Origin: Bordetella parapertussis
GTDB lineage: Bacteria; Pseudomonadota; Gammaproteobacteria; Burkholderiales; Burkholderiaceae_C
Length of the DNA stretch: 25,374 bases
NCBI GenBank assembly: GCA_945861305.1
Contig: CAMATW010000035.1
Location: 1-25,374 of the forward strand
Reading direction: 5' to 3'
The notes beneath the pieces are model-generated. The model ran no database searches. It was given only the letters and a program-made list of their open reading frames with translations, and was not told the DNA's origin. A program made the position numbers and the translations under genes. Of this stretch, positions 17,714-25,374 are shown one piece after another. Each line of letters opens with the position of its first letter. Positions within the stretch are counted from its first letter, which is position 1.

Positions 17714-19284
17714 TGACGCAGCCTGTTTTGTCCATCCAAAGTTTGAGCGTGGCTCTTCCCAGTGGTGCGGACAGAACCATGGCTTTGCAAGACATCAGTT
17801 TGCAGTTGCGTGCCGGTGAAACACTTTGTGTGGTCGGCGAATCAGGGTCTGGCAAGTCGGTGTTGGCCACCACGGTCATGGGCTTGCTGGATGGCGAGTT
17901 GAAAGTGTCGGGCGGCGTGGTGCAGTTGCAAGGCGAGTCTTTGCTTGAAGCCAGTCAGGCACGATTACGTGCCTTGCGTGGGCGTGCCATGGGCATGGTG
18001 TTTCAAGAGCCCATGACCGCGCTCAATCCTGTGATGCGCTGCGGCGAGCAAATCGATGAACTGTTACGCACCCACACCGATTGGCCAGCCAGCCAGCGCC
18101 GCAGTGCGGTGTTGGACATGTTGGCGCAGGTGCGCTTGCCCAACCCCGAGCGCATGTGGCAGAGCTATCCCCACCAACTCAGCGGTGGGCAACGTCAGCG
18201 CATCGTCATCGCCATGGCCATGGTCATGAAGCCGGCCTTGCTGATTTGTGACGAGCCCACCACCGCTTTGGACGTCACCACCCAAAAAGACATCTTGCAA
18301 CTTATTCAAGCTTTGCAGCAAGACACCGGCAGCGCGGTGCTGTTCATCACCCACGACATGGGTGTGGTGGCCGACATTGCAGACCAAGTGCTGGTGATGC
18401 ACCGAGGTGTCGCGGTCGAACTTGGCAGCCGCAAGCAAGTGCTGCGTTTCCCGCAAGCGCCTTACACCCGCGAGTTGTTGGCGGCGGTGCCCAGCATGAC
18501 GCCGCCCGCCGCCCGAAAAATTCCTGACACGCCCCCCTTGTTGCGGGTAGTTGCGGTCGGTAAAACTTATGACATCAACCGCGCTTTGCATGACGCCAGC
18601 GTGGCGCTGCGTGGTGGTGAAACCGTGGGCATCGTGGGCGAGTCGGGTTCGGGTAAATCGACTTTAGCGCGTTGTGTCTTGCGTTTGATCGACCCCAGCG
18701 ATGGCGAGATTTTTTGGGGTGAAGACGAGATTGCCACTTTGCCCGAAACCCGTTTGCGACCCTTGCGCCACCGTGTTCAAGTGGTGTTTCAAGACCCCAA
18801 CCGGTCGCTGAACCCGCGCATGACGGTGGGGGAGTCGCTGGTAGAGGGTGCGCGAAACTTTGGCATGGGCACAGCTGAGGCTAAGGCCTTGGCCGAACAA
18901 CTCTTGCAGCAAGTGCAGCTACCCACTCAGGCCATGGCGCGTTACCCGCGCCAGTTCAGCGGCGGCCAGCGCCAGCGCATCGCCATTGCCCGCGCCTTGG
19001 CGTGTAGGCCGCAGGTCTTGGTGGCCGATGAGGCGGTGAGTGCTTTGGATGTGTCGGTGCAAGCGCAAATTCTGCAACTGCTGCGCCATGTGCAGCAACA
19101 GTTTGGCTTAGGCCTGCTGTTCATCACCCATGATTTGCGGGTGGCTGCCCAACTGTGTGACAGCGTCATCGTCATGCACCAAGGGCAGATTGTGGAGCGT
19201 GGCGACACCGCCACGCTGTATGCGCAGCCGCAGCACGCTTACACACGCTCGCTGATGGCGAGTGCGCCTGGAGTGTCCGTATGA
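17713..19284 (+). CDS. Fused double ABC ATPase for peptide-type import (DppD-DppF)
   Basis: One 523-residue cytoplasmic protein carries both ATPase domains that E. coli makes as DppD and DppF. Domain 1 has Walker A GESGSGKS (42-49, Lys48), signature LSGGQRQR (156-163), Walker B ALLICDEP (175-182) and His214. Domain 2 has Walker A GESGSGKS (309-316, Lys315), signature FSGGQRQR (415-422), Walker B VLVADEA and His473. Both sites look catalytically intact. Each half ends in the short oligopeptide-type tail (APYTRELLAAVP and HAYTRSLMASAP). ATG 17713 overlaps the dppC-like stop by one base; a TTG codon directly before is less likely. Fused ATPases of this kind are common in proteobacterial peptide and glutathione importers, so fusion itself is not odd. 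The stop overlaps the next gene by 4 nt. Confidence 0.95.
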   Translation: MTQPVLSIQSLSVALPSGADRTMALQDISLQLRAGETLCVVGESGSGKSVLATTVMGLLDGELKVSGGVVQLQGESLLEASQARLRALRGRAMGMVFQEPMTALNPVMRCGEQIDELLRTHTDWPASQRRSAVLDMLAQVRLPNPERMWQSYPHQLSGGQRQRIVIAMAMVMKPALLICDEPTTALDVTTQKDILQLIQALQQDTGSAVLFITHDMGVVADIADQVLVMHRGVAVELGSRKQVLRFPQAPYTRELLAAVPSMTPPAARKIPDTPPLLRVVAVGKTYDINRALHDASVALRGGETVGIVGESGSGKSTLARCVLRLIDPSDGEIFWGEDEIATLPETRLRPLRHRVQVVFQDPNRSLNPRMTVGESLVEGARNFGMGTAEAKALAEQLLQQVQLPTQAMARYPRQFSGGQRQRIAIARALACRPQVLVADEAVSALDVSVQAQILQLLRHVQQQFGLGLLFITHDLRVAAQLCDSVIVMHQGQIVERGDTATLYAQPQHAYTRSLMASAPGVSV

Positions 19285-20786
19285 CCAAGGTTTTTATCGC
19301 AGGGTTTCAGCACGAGACCAACACCTTTGCGCCCAGCTTGGCCGATTGGGCGGCATTCAACCGAGGCGACGCATTTCCGGCTTATATCCGCGGCCAAGCG
19401 ATGCAAGCGCAGTTCACTGGCGTGAACATTCCGGTGGGTGGATTTATAGATGCGGCCAAACGTCATGGTTGGCAGTTGTGGCCCTCGGTGTGGGCGGGTG
19501 CCAGCCCTTCTTCCTTTGTGACACGCGATGCGTTTGAGCGCATCGCTGGCGACATCCTGCAAGACTTGCAAGAGGCCTTGAAGCAAGGTGTGGACGCGGT
19601 CTACCTCGATTTGCACGGCGCCGCGGTGGCCGAACACGCCGACGACGCCGAAGGCGAATTGCTGGCGCGGGTTAGAGCTCTGATTGGCGAGGACATGCCC
19701 CTGGTGGCCAGCCTTGACTTACATGCCAACGTCACCCAAAGCATGTTGACGCTTAGCGATGCTTTGGTGGCCTACCGCACCTACCCGCACATTGACATGG
19801 CAGAAACGGGCGAGCGTGCCGCCGACTTGTTGCAACGGCGCTTACGTTTGGGTCGACGCGAGGCCGTGGCGGTACGCCGATTGCCCTATTTGATTTCACT
19901 TAATGCGCAGTCGACTTGGCTGCAACCCGCCAAAGATATTTACGCGGCCATGGCCGACATCGATCGCGAACACACTTGCGTGCTGAGTTTTTGCATGGGC
20001 TTTCCCGCTGCCGATTTCGAGGAATGTGCGCCGGTGTTGTGGGCTTATGGCCCAACGCCTTCGCAAGCCCAAGCAGCAGTGGATACGCTGAGTGCCTTGG
20101 CCTCTCCTCCCGCGCAGTGGCGCATGGATTTTTTGTCAGCAAGAGAAGCTGTCACGCAAGCCTTGGCTTTGGCGGCGCAACACACCCGTCCCGTATTGAT
20201 CGCCGACACCCAAGACAACCCAGGAGCGGGGGGCGACAGCAACACCACCGGCATGCTCCACGCTTTGCTGCAACAAGGGGCTGGCCAACGCTATCCGCAA
20301 GCCGTCGCCCTGGGCTTGCTCTACCACCCCGAGGTGGCGGCAGTGGCCTGTGCCGCAGGCATAGGTGCAGACATCGATGTGGTGTTGGGTGTCTCGGTGC
20401 CAACCTATGCGGGCATGAGCGACGCGCCGTTGGCGGCTCGCGCCAAGGTCTTGGCAGTGAGTGAGGGCCGTTGTGATCTCAAGGGCCCGATGATGCGTGG
20501 CATGACCAGTCAGTTGGGTGCCAGCGCTTGTTTGGATATTCAAGGCGTACTGGTGGCGGTGATAAGTGGCAAAGCGCAACTCTTTGACCGCGAAATGCTG
20601 CGCACTGTGGGCATCACACCCGAGGCGATGAAGCTCATTGTGCTGAAAAGCTCCAACCATTTCCGCGCCGACTTTGAACCCATTGCCAGCCATGTGTTAG
20701 TGGCCAAGGCCGCTGGACCCATGGCAGCTGACCCTGCCGATTTGCCGTGGCGCAAACTCAGCCCGCTCACCCGCACAAGCGCTTAA
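19281..20786 (+). CDS. M81 family (MlrC-type) metallopeptidase
   Basis: A 501-residue protein of the M81/MlrC family, whose namesake degrades linearised microcystin peptides; most members have no known substrate. Conserved blocks are visible in order: GFQHETNTFAPS (9-20), YLDLHGAAV (Asp110, His112), SLDLHANVT (Asp146, His148), YRTYPHIDMAETGE (His170, Asp172, Glu178) and DNPGAGGDSNTTGM (312-325). The many His, Asp and Glu in these blocks are the likely metal ligands; I do not assign them individually. The MlrC C-terminal domain covers roughly the last 190 residues. There is no signal peptide, so it should act on imported material. It overlaps the ATPase gene by 4 nt and is followed by an amidase, which supports a role in breaking down the transporter's cargo. 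Confidence 0.93.
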   Translation: MTKVFIAGFQHETNTFAPSLADWAAFNRGDAFPAYIRGQAMQAQFTGVNIPVGGFIDAAKRHGWQLWPSVWAGASPSSFVTRDAFERIAGDILQDLQEALKQGVDAVYLDLHGAAVAEHADDAEGELLARVRALIGEDMPLVASLDLHANVTQSMLTLSDALVAYRTYPHIDMAETGERAADLLQRRLRLGRREAVAVRRLPYLISLNAQSTWLQPAKDIYAAMADIDREHTCVLSFCMGFPAADFEECAPVLWAYGPTPSQAQAAVDTLSALASPPAQWRMDFLSAREAVTQALALAAQHTRPVLIADTQDNPGAGGDSNTTGMLHALLQQGAGQRYPQAVALGLLYHPEVAAVACAAGIGADIDVVLGVSVPTYAGMSDAPLAARAKVLAVSEGRCDLKGPMMRGMTSQLGASACLDIQGVLVAVISGKAQLFDREMLRTVGITPEAMKLIVLKSSNHFRADFEPIASHVLVAKAAGPMAADPADLPWRKLSPLTRTSA

Positions 20787-20792
20787 AAGGAG
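20787..20792 (+). promoter_or_regulatory. Shine-Dalgarno that fixes the second amidase start
   Basis: AAGGAG begins just after the M81 stop codon and ends 8 nt before ATG 20801. It is the strongest ribosome binding site in the window. It favours ATG 20801 over an in-frame ATG at 20747 that would overlap the M81 gene. Confidence 0.8.
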
Positions 20793-20800
20793 AAGCTTGG

Positions 20801-22207
20801 ATGGCCGACCTGACCCAATGCACCGCTATACAACTGTTAGGGCTGTATCGCAGCGGTGAGGCTTCTCCCGTTGAAGCCACGCAAGCGGTGCTGCAACGCA
20901 TCGCACGTTTGAACCCTTTGCTCAACGCCTTTTGTTGGGTGGATGAAGCCGCTGCCTTAGTGAGTGCACATGACAGCGAAGTGCGTTGGCAAGCGCACCG
21001 CCGCAGAGGCGCGGGCGTCTTGCCCTTGGACGGCGTGCCCATGTCCATCAAAGACCTGATACTCACCCAAGGTTGGCCCACCTTGCGCGGCAGCAAAACC
21101 GTCAATCCTGATCAGCCATGGGATGTCGATGCGCCTGTGACTGCACGCTTGCGCCAAGCTGGTGCAGTGCTGTTGGGCAAGACCACTACCCCCGAATTTG
21201 GTTGTAAGGGTGAAACCAATTCGCTGTTAACTGGCATCAGCCGCAATCCTTGGAACACAGACCACACCCCAGGCGGCTCGTCGGGCGGGGCATCGGCTGC
21301 GGTGAGTGCTGGCTTGGGACCTTTGGCTATCGGCACCGATGGCGCGGGCAGTGTGCGTATTCCTGCCGCGTTTTGCGGCAATGTGGGATTCAAGCCCAGC
21401 TTTGGGCGTGTACCTGCCTACCCTTTGTCACCTTTTGGCTCGGTCGCGCATTTGGGTTCCCACGCCATGACAGTGGAGGATGTGGCCTTGATGATGAACA
21501 CCATCGCCTTGCCCGATGCCCGTGACTGGACCTCACTCCCCTTTGATGGCGTGGATTACTTGGCTGGCTTGAAGGGCGGCATCAAGGGTCTGCGGGTGGC
21601 GTACTCGCCCACCTTGGGCTACGCCAAACATGTTCATCCTGAGATCGCTGCAGCTACCGCCCAAGCAGCCAAGCATTTGCGAGACTTGGGTGCGGTGGTG
21701 GAGCAAGTCGACCCGTTGACAGAAGACCCCTTGGACATCACCACTGGGTTGTGGTTTGCCGGTGCGTACCAAGTGTGGCAAACCTTGAGCCCCGCTCAAC
21801 AAGCTTTGACCGACCCTGACTTCAAAGCCCAAGCCGAGTTGGGCGCACAGTTGGACACCAATGCCATTCATGCGTTGAACCAGCGCCGTGGTGTGTTGGG
21901 CTCGCACCTGCGCCAGTTCATGCAACGCTTTGATCTGATACTGACACCAAGTACTGCGGTGACCGCTTTCAAAGCACTGCCTGCGGGTCACAGCGCCATG
22001 AACTCAGCTGCCATGCTGGGTTGGACGCCGTTCAGCTACCCCTTCAACCTCAGCCAGCAACCGGCCATCAGCCTGCCATGTGGTCAGAGCTTGGATGGCC
22101 TGCCCATGGGGGTGCAATTGGTTGGGTCCATGTTTGGCGATGCAAAGCTGCTTCAAGCGGCACAGGCTTTGCAAGCTTGCTACCCTGTGCAAAGGCCTGG
22201 TATTTGA
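20801..22207 (+). CDS. Amidase signature family hydrolase (second of two)
   Basis: A 468-residue amidase-signature enzyme, cytoplasmic, last gene of the transporter operon. The catalytic triad is canonical: Lys84 in VPMSIKDLI, cis-Ser160 in PGGSSGG and nucleophile Ser184 in GTDGAGSVRIPA. The C-terminal part has the usual family pattern FNLSQQPAISLPCG then LDGLPMGVQLVG. It sits 14 nt after the M81 gene with a strong ribosome binding site. It is clearly different from the amidase at 12764-14209 in the nucleophile motif and in most of the sequence outside the core, so this is not a recent duplication. Substrate is unknown; linkage suggests an amide, or an amino-acid or peptide derivative, entering through the importer. 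No gatB or gatC is nearby. Confidence 0.94.
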   Translation: MADLTQCTAIQLLGLYRSGEASPVEATQAVLQRIARLNPLLNAFCWVDEAAALVSAHDSEVRWQAHRRRGAGVLPLDGVPMSIKDLILTQGWPTLRGSKTVNPDQPWDVDAPVTARLRQAGAVLLGKTTTPEFGCKGETNSLLTGISRNPWNTDHTPGGSSGGASAAVSAGLGPLAIGTDGAGSVRIPAAFCGNVGFKPSFGRVPAYPLSPFGSVAHLGSHAMTVEDVALMMNTIALPDARDWTSLPFDGVDYLAGLKGGIKGLRVAYSPTLGYAKHVHPEIAAATAQAAKHLRDLGAVVEQVDPLTEDPLDITTGLWFAGAYQVWQTLSPAQQALTDPDFKAQAELGAQLDTNAIHALNQRRGVLGSHLRQFMQRFDLILTPSTAVTAFKALPAGHSAMNSAAMLGWTPFSYPFNLSQQPAISLPCGQSLDGLPMGVQLVGSMFGDAKLLQAAQALQACYPVQRPGI

Positions 22208-22239
22208 TACAAAGCATTTTGCTAAGACTCTTGGTGCTG

Positions 22240-22256
22240 GAGATGGGTAACATCTC
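22240..22256 (+). other. Short hairpin in the amidase-coaX gap
   Basis: GAGATG and CATCTC pair as a 6-bp stem around a GGTAA loop in the 75-bp gap between the second amidase and coaX. No U-run follows, so it is not a standard intrinsic terminator. No convincing promoter for coaX was found in this gap. Confidence 0.3.
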
Positions 22257-22282
22257 GCCCTCTGTCGCTTCGCAATCCTTGT

Positions 22283-23071
22283 ATGGCATTCATCGCACTT
22301 GACGTTGGCAATACCCGCCTGAAGTGGGCGATGTACGACGCCCCTCACCCCCAAGCGCAGTTGCTCGCGCAGGGCGCGGTATTTTTGGAAAACATCGACA
22401 AACTCGTCGACGACGACTGGGGCAAATTGCCGGCGCCCGATCGCATGTTGGGCTGCATCGTGGCCGGTGAAGCGGTGCGCCGTCGAGTGGAGGAGCAGCT
22501 CGAGTTGTGGGACTTGACGCCACATTGGGTGGTGTCCTCGGCCAAAGAAGCCGGTTTGGTCAATGGCTATGACCACCCTGCAAGGCTAGGGGCGGACCGC
22601 TGGGTCGCCATGATTGGCGCATTGGCGCATATGCGGGCGCAAACCGCAGAAACCGCCACGCGACCCATGGTGGTGGTGATGGTCGGCACAGCCGTCACAG
22701 TGGAAGCCATTTCAGCCGAGGGTGAATTTTTAGGTGGGTTGATCTTGCCCGGCCACGGCATCATGCTGCGTGCTTTGGAGTCCGGCACTGCGGGCTTGCG
22801 GGTACCCACTGGCGAGGTTCGTGCCTTTCCTACCAATACCAGCGATGCGCTCACCAGCGGTGGCACGTTTGCCATCGCCGGTGCGGTCGAGCGCATGGTG
22901 CAGCATGTGCGCTTGCACTGCCACGCCGAACCGCTTTGCTATATGACGGGTGGCGCGGGTTGGAAGATGGCCCCCAGCATGTCGGTCGATTGTGCGTTGA
23001 TCGATGGCTTGATTTTTGATGGCCTGCGCGAAATAGCCGCCCAGCGCTTGGCTGCTGTCGCTGCGCGTTAA
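22283..23071 (+). CDS. coaX: Type III pantothenate kinase
   Basis: CoaX phosphorylates pantothenate, the first step of coenzyme A synthesis. The 262-residue length fits the ASKHA-fold type III enzyme. The phosphate-binding loop DVGNTRLKW is at 7-15, GADRW at 103-107 holds the conserved Asp105, and GTAVTVEA then FLGGLILPG (149-157) form the second nucleotide and dimer region. Many type III enzymes have DxGTAxTxD; here the flanking positions read MVGTAVTVE, without the first Asp and with Glu for the second. I recall similar variation in betaproteobacteria and do not take it as loss of activity. ATG 22283 has no clear Shine-Dalgarno. birA, often a neighbour of coaX in this group, is not in the window. 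The stop shares TTAA with the convergent oxidoreductase gene. Confidence 0.92.
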   Translation: MAFIALDVGNTRLKWAMYDAPHPQAQLLAQGAVFLENIDKLVDDDWGKLPAPDRMLGCIVAGEAVRRRVEEQLELWDLTPHWVVSSAKEAGLVNGYDHPARLGADRWVAMIGALAHMRAQTAETATRPMVVVMVGTAVTVEAISAEGEFLGGLILPGHGIMLRALESGTAGLRVPTGEVRAFPTNTSDALTSGGTFAIAGAVERMVQHVRLHCHAEPLCYMTGGAGWKMAPSMSVDCALIDGLIFDGLREIAAQRLAAVAAR

Positions 23072-25125
23072 GCGACCAAGGTTTCTACCTGTACCGCGCA
23101 GTCGTAGAACACGGGTGCACGGCCCATGTCGGTCAGCCGTTGCGAAGTGAGTTCATTCACATTCGTGCCGTCGCTGCCAAGCTTGCGCCACCAAACCCCC
23201 AGTCCCACCACCATGCCCACTTGGGCGCGGGTGCTGATCTGCGCTTTACACTGGTAGCTGCCGCGGGCATTGAACACACGCACCATCTCCCCGTCTTTGA
23301 CCTGCCGCGAGGTAGCGTCATCAGGGTGAATTTCTAAGAGCGGTTCGCCCTCCATGTCGCGCAGGCTTTTCACATTCACAAAGCTGGAATTCAAAAAGTT
23401 GCGGGCTGGCGGCGAAATCATCGCCAGCGGGTAGGTAGCTTGTGCATTGGCGGGTTCATAGTTGGGCAGGTAGTCTGGCAGGCCATCAAGCCCTTGGGCC
23501 GCCAAGCGTTCGCTGAAGAACTCACACTTGCCCGAGGCCGTGGGAAACCCCCCGTTTGCAAATGGCGCATCAGCCACTGGCCAATGGGCAAAGCCATCCT
23601 TTAACAAGGCATCCCAAGTGACCGGCGTGGCGCTTTGCAGGTTGCGGGGGTTTTGCAACGCCAAGCGGCACAGGCTTTCGTCGTCTTCTTGCAGCAAGGG
23701 GTTGTCCATGCTCATTCTGGATGCCAGTTCACGAAAAATTTGCGTATTGGTTTTGGCCTCACCCATGGGCGCGATGGCGGGGCGATTCAGCACCATGTCG
23801 GTGTGGCCATAGCTGTTGTGAATGTCCCAGTGCTCGAGTTGCGTGGTAGCGGGCAGCACATAGTCGGCATGGTCGGCGGTGTCGGTCATGAAGTGTTCCA
23901 GCACCACAGTGAACAAATCATCTCGCGCAAAGCCTTTCACCACCTTGGCTGACTCGGGAGCCACCGCCACGGGGTTGCTGTTGTAGACCACCAAGGCTTC
24001 TACCAAGTCCTGCGTGTTCAAGGCGTCGCCGATGGTGCTCATGTTGATGAGCGGTGCTTTAGCGTTGGTGTGCACATCATGTCGCTGCAAAGCCGCGCCG
24101 TTGTGCAAAGCATGACCGGAAGCGCTCAGTACCACGCCGCCAGCGCGGTGACGCCATGCGCCGGTGAGCGCGGGCAGGCAAGCCACGGCGCGAACCGCGT
24201 TGCCACCGCCTTTGGAACGCTGTACGCCGTAGTTCAGGCGAATCGCGGCAGGCTGGATGTGTGCGTAGTCGTGGGCGAGTTGACGGATGTCCTCGGCCTT
24301 CAAGCCGCACACCTCGGCTGTGCGTTCGGGCGTCCATTGCAAGGCACGTTCACGCAAGGCTTCAAAGCCCAAGGTGTGGTGGGCAATGTAGTCGTGGTCC
24401 AGCCAGTCGTGGGTGATGAGTTCGTGCATCAGTCCTAAGGCCAGCGCTGCATCGGTGCCTGGTTTGAGGGCCAGATGCACATCGCATTTGTCGGCGGTTT
24501 CGGTGCGGCGTGGGTCTATACACACCAATTTGGCACCATTGCGTTTGGCCTCTTGCGCAATACGCCAAAAATGCACGCTGCTGGTGATGACGTTACTGCC
24601 CCAGATGATGATAAGTTTGGACTCTGCGAAGTGCTGCACCTTCATGCCTACCTTGCTGCCAAAGGTTTGCGCCAAGGCTTCGCCGCCAGCGCTAGAGCAA
24701 ATTGTGCGGTCGAGTTTGGCAGCACCCAGCAGGTTGAAAAACCGCATGGCGATGGACTCGCCTTGCACCATGCCCATGGTGCCCGCATAGCTGTAAGGCA
24801 GTATGCGTTCGGGGTGTTTGTCGGCAATGGCTTTCAAGCGTGTGGCGATGTCGCTCAATGCCTCATCCCAACTGACCCGCTGGAACTGGCCGCCGCCCTT
24901 GGGGCCCACCCGCTTGAGGGGGTGCAGCACCCGATCGGGGTGGTAGGTGCGCTCGGTGTAGCGCGATACCTTGGTGCACAGTACGCCATCCGTCAGGGGG
25001 TGGTTGGGGTTGCCTTGCACCTTGATCGCTACCCCGTCTTGCACGGTGGTCAGCAATGAGCAGGTGTCGGGGCAGTCGTGGGGGCAGGCGCCCAAGACGC
25101 TGGATGTCATGGTGGAGGAGGTCAT
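23068..25125 (-). CDS. Molybdopterin-dependent oxidoreductase with [4Fe-4S] site
   Basis: A 685-residue catalytic subunit of the DMSO-reductase/formate dehydrogenase superfamily (BisC-like), binding a bis-pterin cofactor. The N-terminus carries a four-cysteine cluster motif at Cys14, Cys18, Cys22 and Cys50 (CPHDCPDTC, then GVLC). Cys143 in [10 protein letters not shown] is the likely molybdenum or tungsten ligand by position. WGSNVITSS and [10 protein letters not shown] are typical pterin-contact blocks, and the C-terminal molydop-binding domain (about 560-680) is complete. There is no Tat signal, so it should be cytoplasmic. ATG 25125 is chosen; ATG 25110 is possible, and an open-frame extension to 25350 runs into the divergent gene and is unlikely. 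No electron-transfer subunit or cofactor chaperone is adjacent, so partner and substrate are unknown. Confidence 0.92.
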   Translation of the reverse strand: MTSSTMTSSVLGACPHDCPDTCSLLTTVQDGVAIKVQGNPNHPLTDGVLCTKVSRYTERTYHPDRVLHPLKRVGPKGGGQFQRVSWDEALSDIATRLKAIADKHPERILPYSYAGTMGMVQGESIAMRFFNLLGAAKLDRTICSSAGGEALAQTFGSKVGMKVQHFAESKLIIIWGSNVITSSVHFWRIAQEAKRNGAKLVCIDPRRTETADKCDVHLALKPGTDAALALGLMHELITHDWLDHDYIAHHTLGFEALRERALQWTPERTAEVCGLKAEDIRQLAHDYAHIQPAAIRLNYGVQRSKGGGNAVRAVACLPALTGAWRHRAGGVVLSASGHALHNGAALQRHDVHTNAKAPLINMSTIGDALNTQDLVEALVVYNSNPVAVAPESAKVVKGFARDDLFTVVLEHFMTDTADHADYVLPATTQLEHWDIHNSYGHTDMVLNRPAIAPMGEAKTNTQIFRELASRMSMDNPLLQEDDESLCRLALQNPRNLQSATPVTWDALLKDGFAHWPVADAPFANGGFPTASGKCEFFSERLAAQGLDGLPDYLPNYEPANAQATYPLAMISPPARNFLNSSFVNVKSLRDMEGEPLLEIHPDDATSRQVKDGEMVRVFNARGSYQCKAQISTRAQVGMVVGLGVWWRKLGSDGTNVNELTSQRLTDMGRAPVFYDCAVQVETLVA

Positions 25126-25139
25126 GGCTGCATTTTGCA

Positions 25140-25155
25140 CGTCTTTGCAAAGACG
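25140..25155. promoter_or_regulatory. Perfect 16-bp palindrome in a divergent promoter region
   Basis: CGTCTTTGCAAAGACG is its own reverse complement. It sits in the 75-bp gap between the start of the molybdopterin oxidoreductase (-, 25125) and the M20 gene (+, 25201), 15 bp from the first and 45 bp from the second. A dimeric regulator could control both genes from here. No well-spaced -35/-10 pair was found on either strand. Confidence 0.5.
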
Positions 25156-25200
25156 GATCGGGTAGACTGATTGCCCAAGCCAAATACAGAGGGTGAACTT

Positions 25201-25374
25201 ATGAAACTGCTCGATTCCATCGCCACCGAAGCGGCCAGCATCATTGCGGTGCGCCGTGACATCCACGCCCATCCCGAACTGTGCTTCCAAGAGCAGCGTA
25301 CCGCAGATGTGGTGGCGGGCAAGTTGACCGAGTGGGGCATTGAGGTGCACCGTGGCATGGGTACCACCGGTGTG
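25201..25374 (+). CDS. M20/HipO-type amidohydrolase (3'-truncated)
   Basis: Only the first 58 codons are present; the frame is open to the window end. The N-terminus (SIIAVRRDIHAHPELCFQEQ, then TADVVAGKLTEWGIEVHRGMGTTGV) is the start of the M20 carboxypeptidase/hippurate hydrolase family, with the typical RRDIHAHPE block. Members remove acyl groups from N-acyl amino acids or act on peptides using two metal ions; the metal ligands lie beyond the window. AGAGGG lies 7 nt upstream of ATG 25201 and supports this start. It diverges from the molybdopterin oxidoreductase. HipO, IAA-amino-acid hydrolase or N-acetyldiaminopimelate deacetylase cannot be told apart from this piece. Confidence 0.9.
   Translation, partial: MKLLDSIATEAASIIAVRRDIHAHPELCFQEQRTADVVAGKLTEWGIEVHRGMGTTGV

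Noticed and set aside
12764..22207. The two amidases as a recent duplication or as GatA
   Set aside because: Their sequences differ outside the catalytic core and in the nucleophile motif, and no gatB or gatC genes are near.
25126..25350. 75-codon N-terminal extension of the molybdopterin oxidoreductase
   Set aside because: It would overlap the divergent M20 gene, which has a good ribosome binding site and family match, and it does not look like a Tat signal. The iron-sulfur motif sits at the normal distance from ATG 25125.
1..25374. CRISPR arrays, insertion sequences, tRNA or rRNA genes, riboswitches
   Set aside because: No regularly spaced repeats, transposase-like proteins, clover-leaf sequences or conserved riboswitch cores were seen on reading; the gaps are too short for most of them. 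In particular no cobalamin riboswitch is evident before icmF.

Overview
The window looks like a chromosomal segment of a betaproteobacterium, most likely Burkholderiales/Comamonadaceae (Limnohabitans-, Rhodoferax- or Curvibacter-like). This is judged from protein character and gene order, not from a database search. The clearest pointers are the run rsmB - DUF4390 - NtrY-like kinase - NtrX-like regulator behind rpoC, the fused B12 mutase IcmF, and a type III pantothenate kinase. Packing is very tight. No stretch over 300 bases lacks a gene; the longest gaps are about 120, 75, 75 and 71 bases. I saw no rRNA, tRNA, insertion sequence, CRISPR array, phage gene or long repeat.

Region 1 (1-8714, + strand) is housekeeping and signalling. 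It holds the 3' three quarters of rpoC, a terminator-like hairpin, a small LemA-like membrane protein, rsmB (16S rRNA m5C methyltransferase), an exported DUF4390 protein, an NtrY-like histidine kinase and a response regulator. The last five genes are nearly contiguous (two 4-nt overlaps, gaps of 31 and 18 nt) and probably form one transcription unit. The regulator has a receiver and a Fis-type helix-turn-helix but no AAA+ sigma-54 activation domain.

Region 2 (8711-12643, - strand) holds icmF (fused isobutyryl-CoA mutase with its G-protein chaperone) followed 30 nt later by an unrecognised polytopic membrane protein. A perfect 17-bp inverted repeat lies about 70 bp upstream of icmF and is a candidate operator.

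Region 3 (12764-22207) is a nutrient-scavenging locus. An amidase on the - strand diverges from a + strand operon of family 5 solute-binding protein, two DppB/DppC-type permeases, a fused double ABC ATPase, an M81 (MlrC-type) peptidase and a second amidase. The first five genes overlap by 1 to 4 nt. A reasonable reading is import of a peptide- or amide-like compound followed by hydrolysis; the substrate is unknown.

Region 4 (22283-25374) holds coaX (+), a molybdopterin oxidoreductase (-) and, divergent from it, the first 58 codons of an M20/HipO-type amidohydrolase that runs off the window. A perfect 16-bp palindrome sits between the last two genes.

Both convergent gene pairs in the window end with reciprocal TAA stop codons sharing the same TTAA. 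I did not find a clearly unprecedented system. The best leads are the two palindromic candidate operators, the peptide/amide uptake locus, the regulator without an ATPase domain, and the orphan membrane protein behind icmF.
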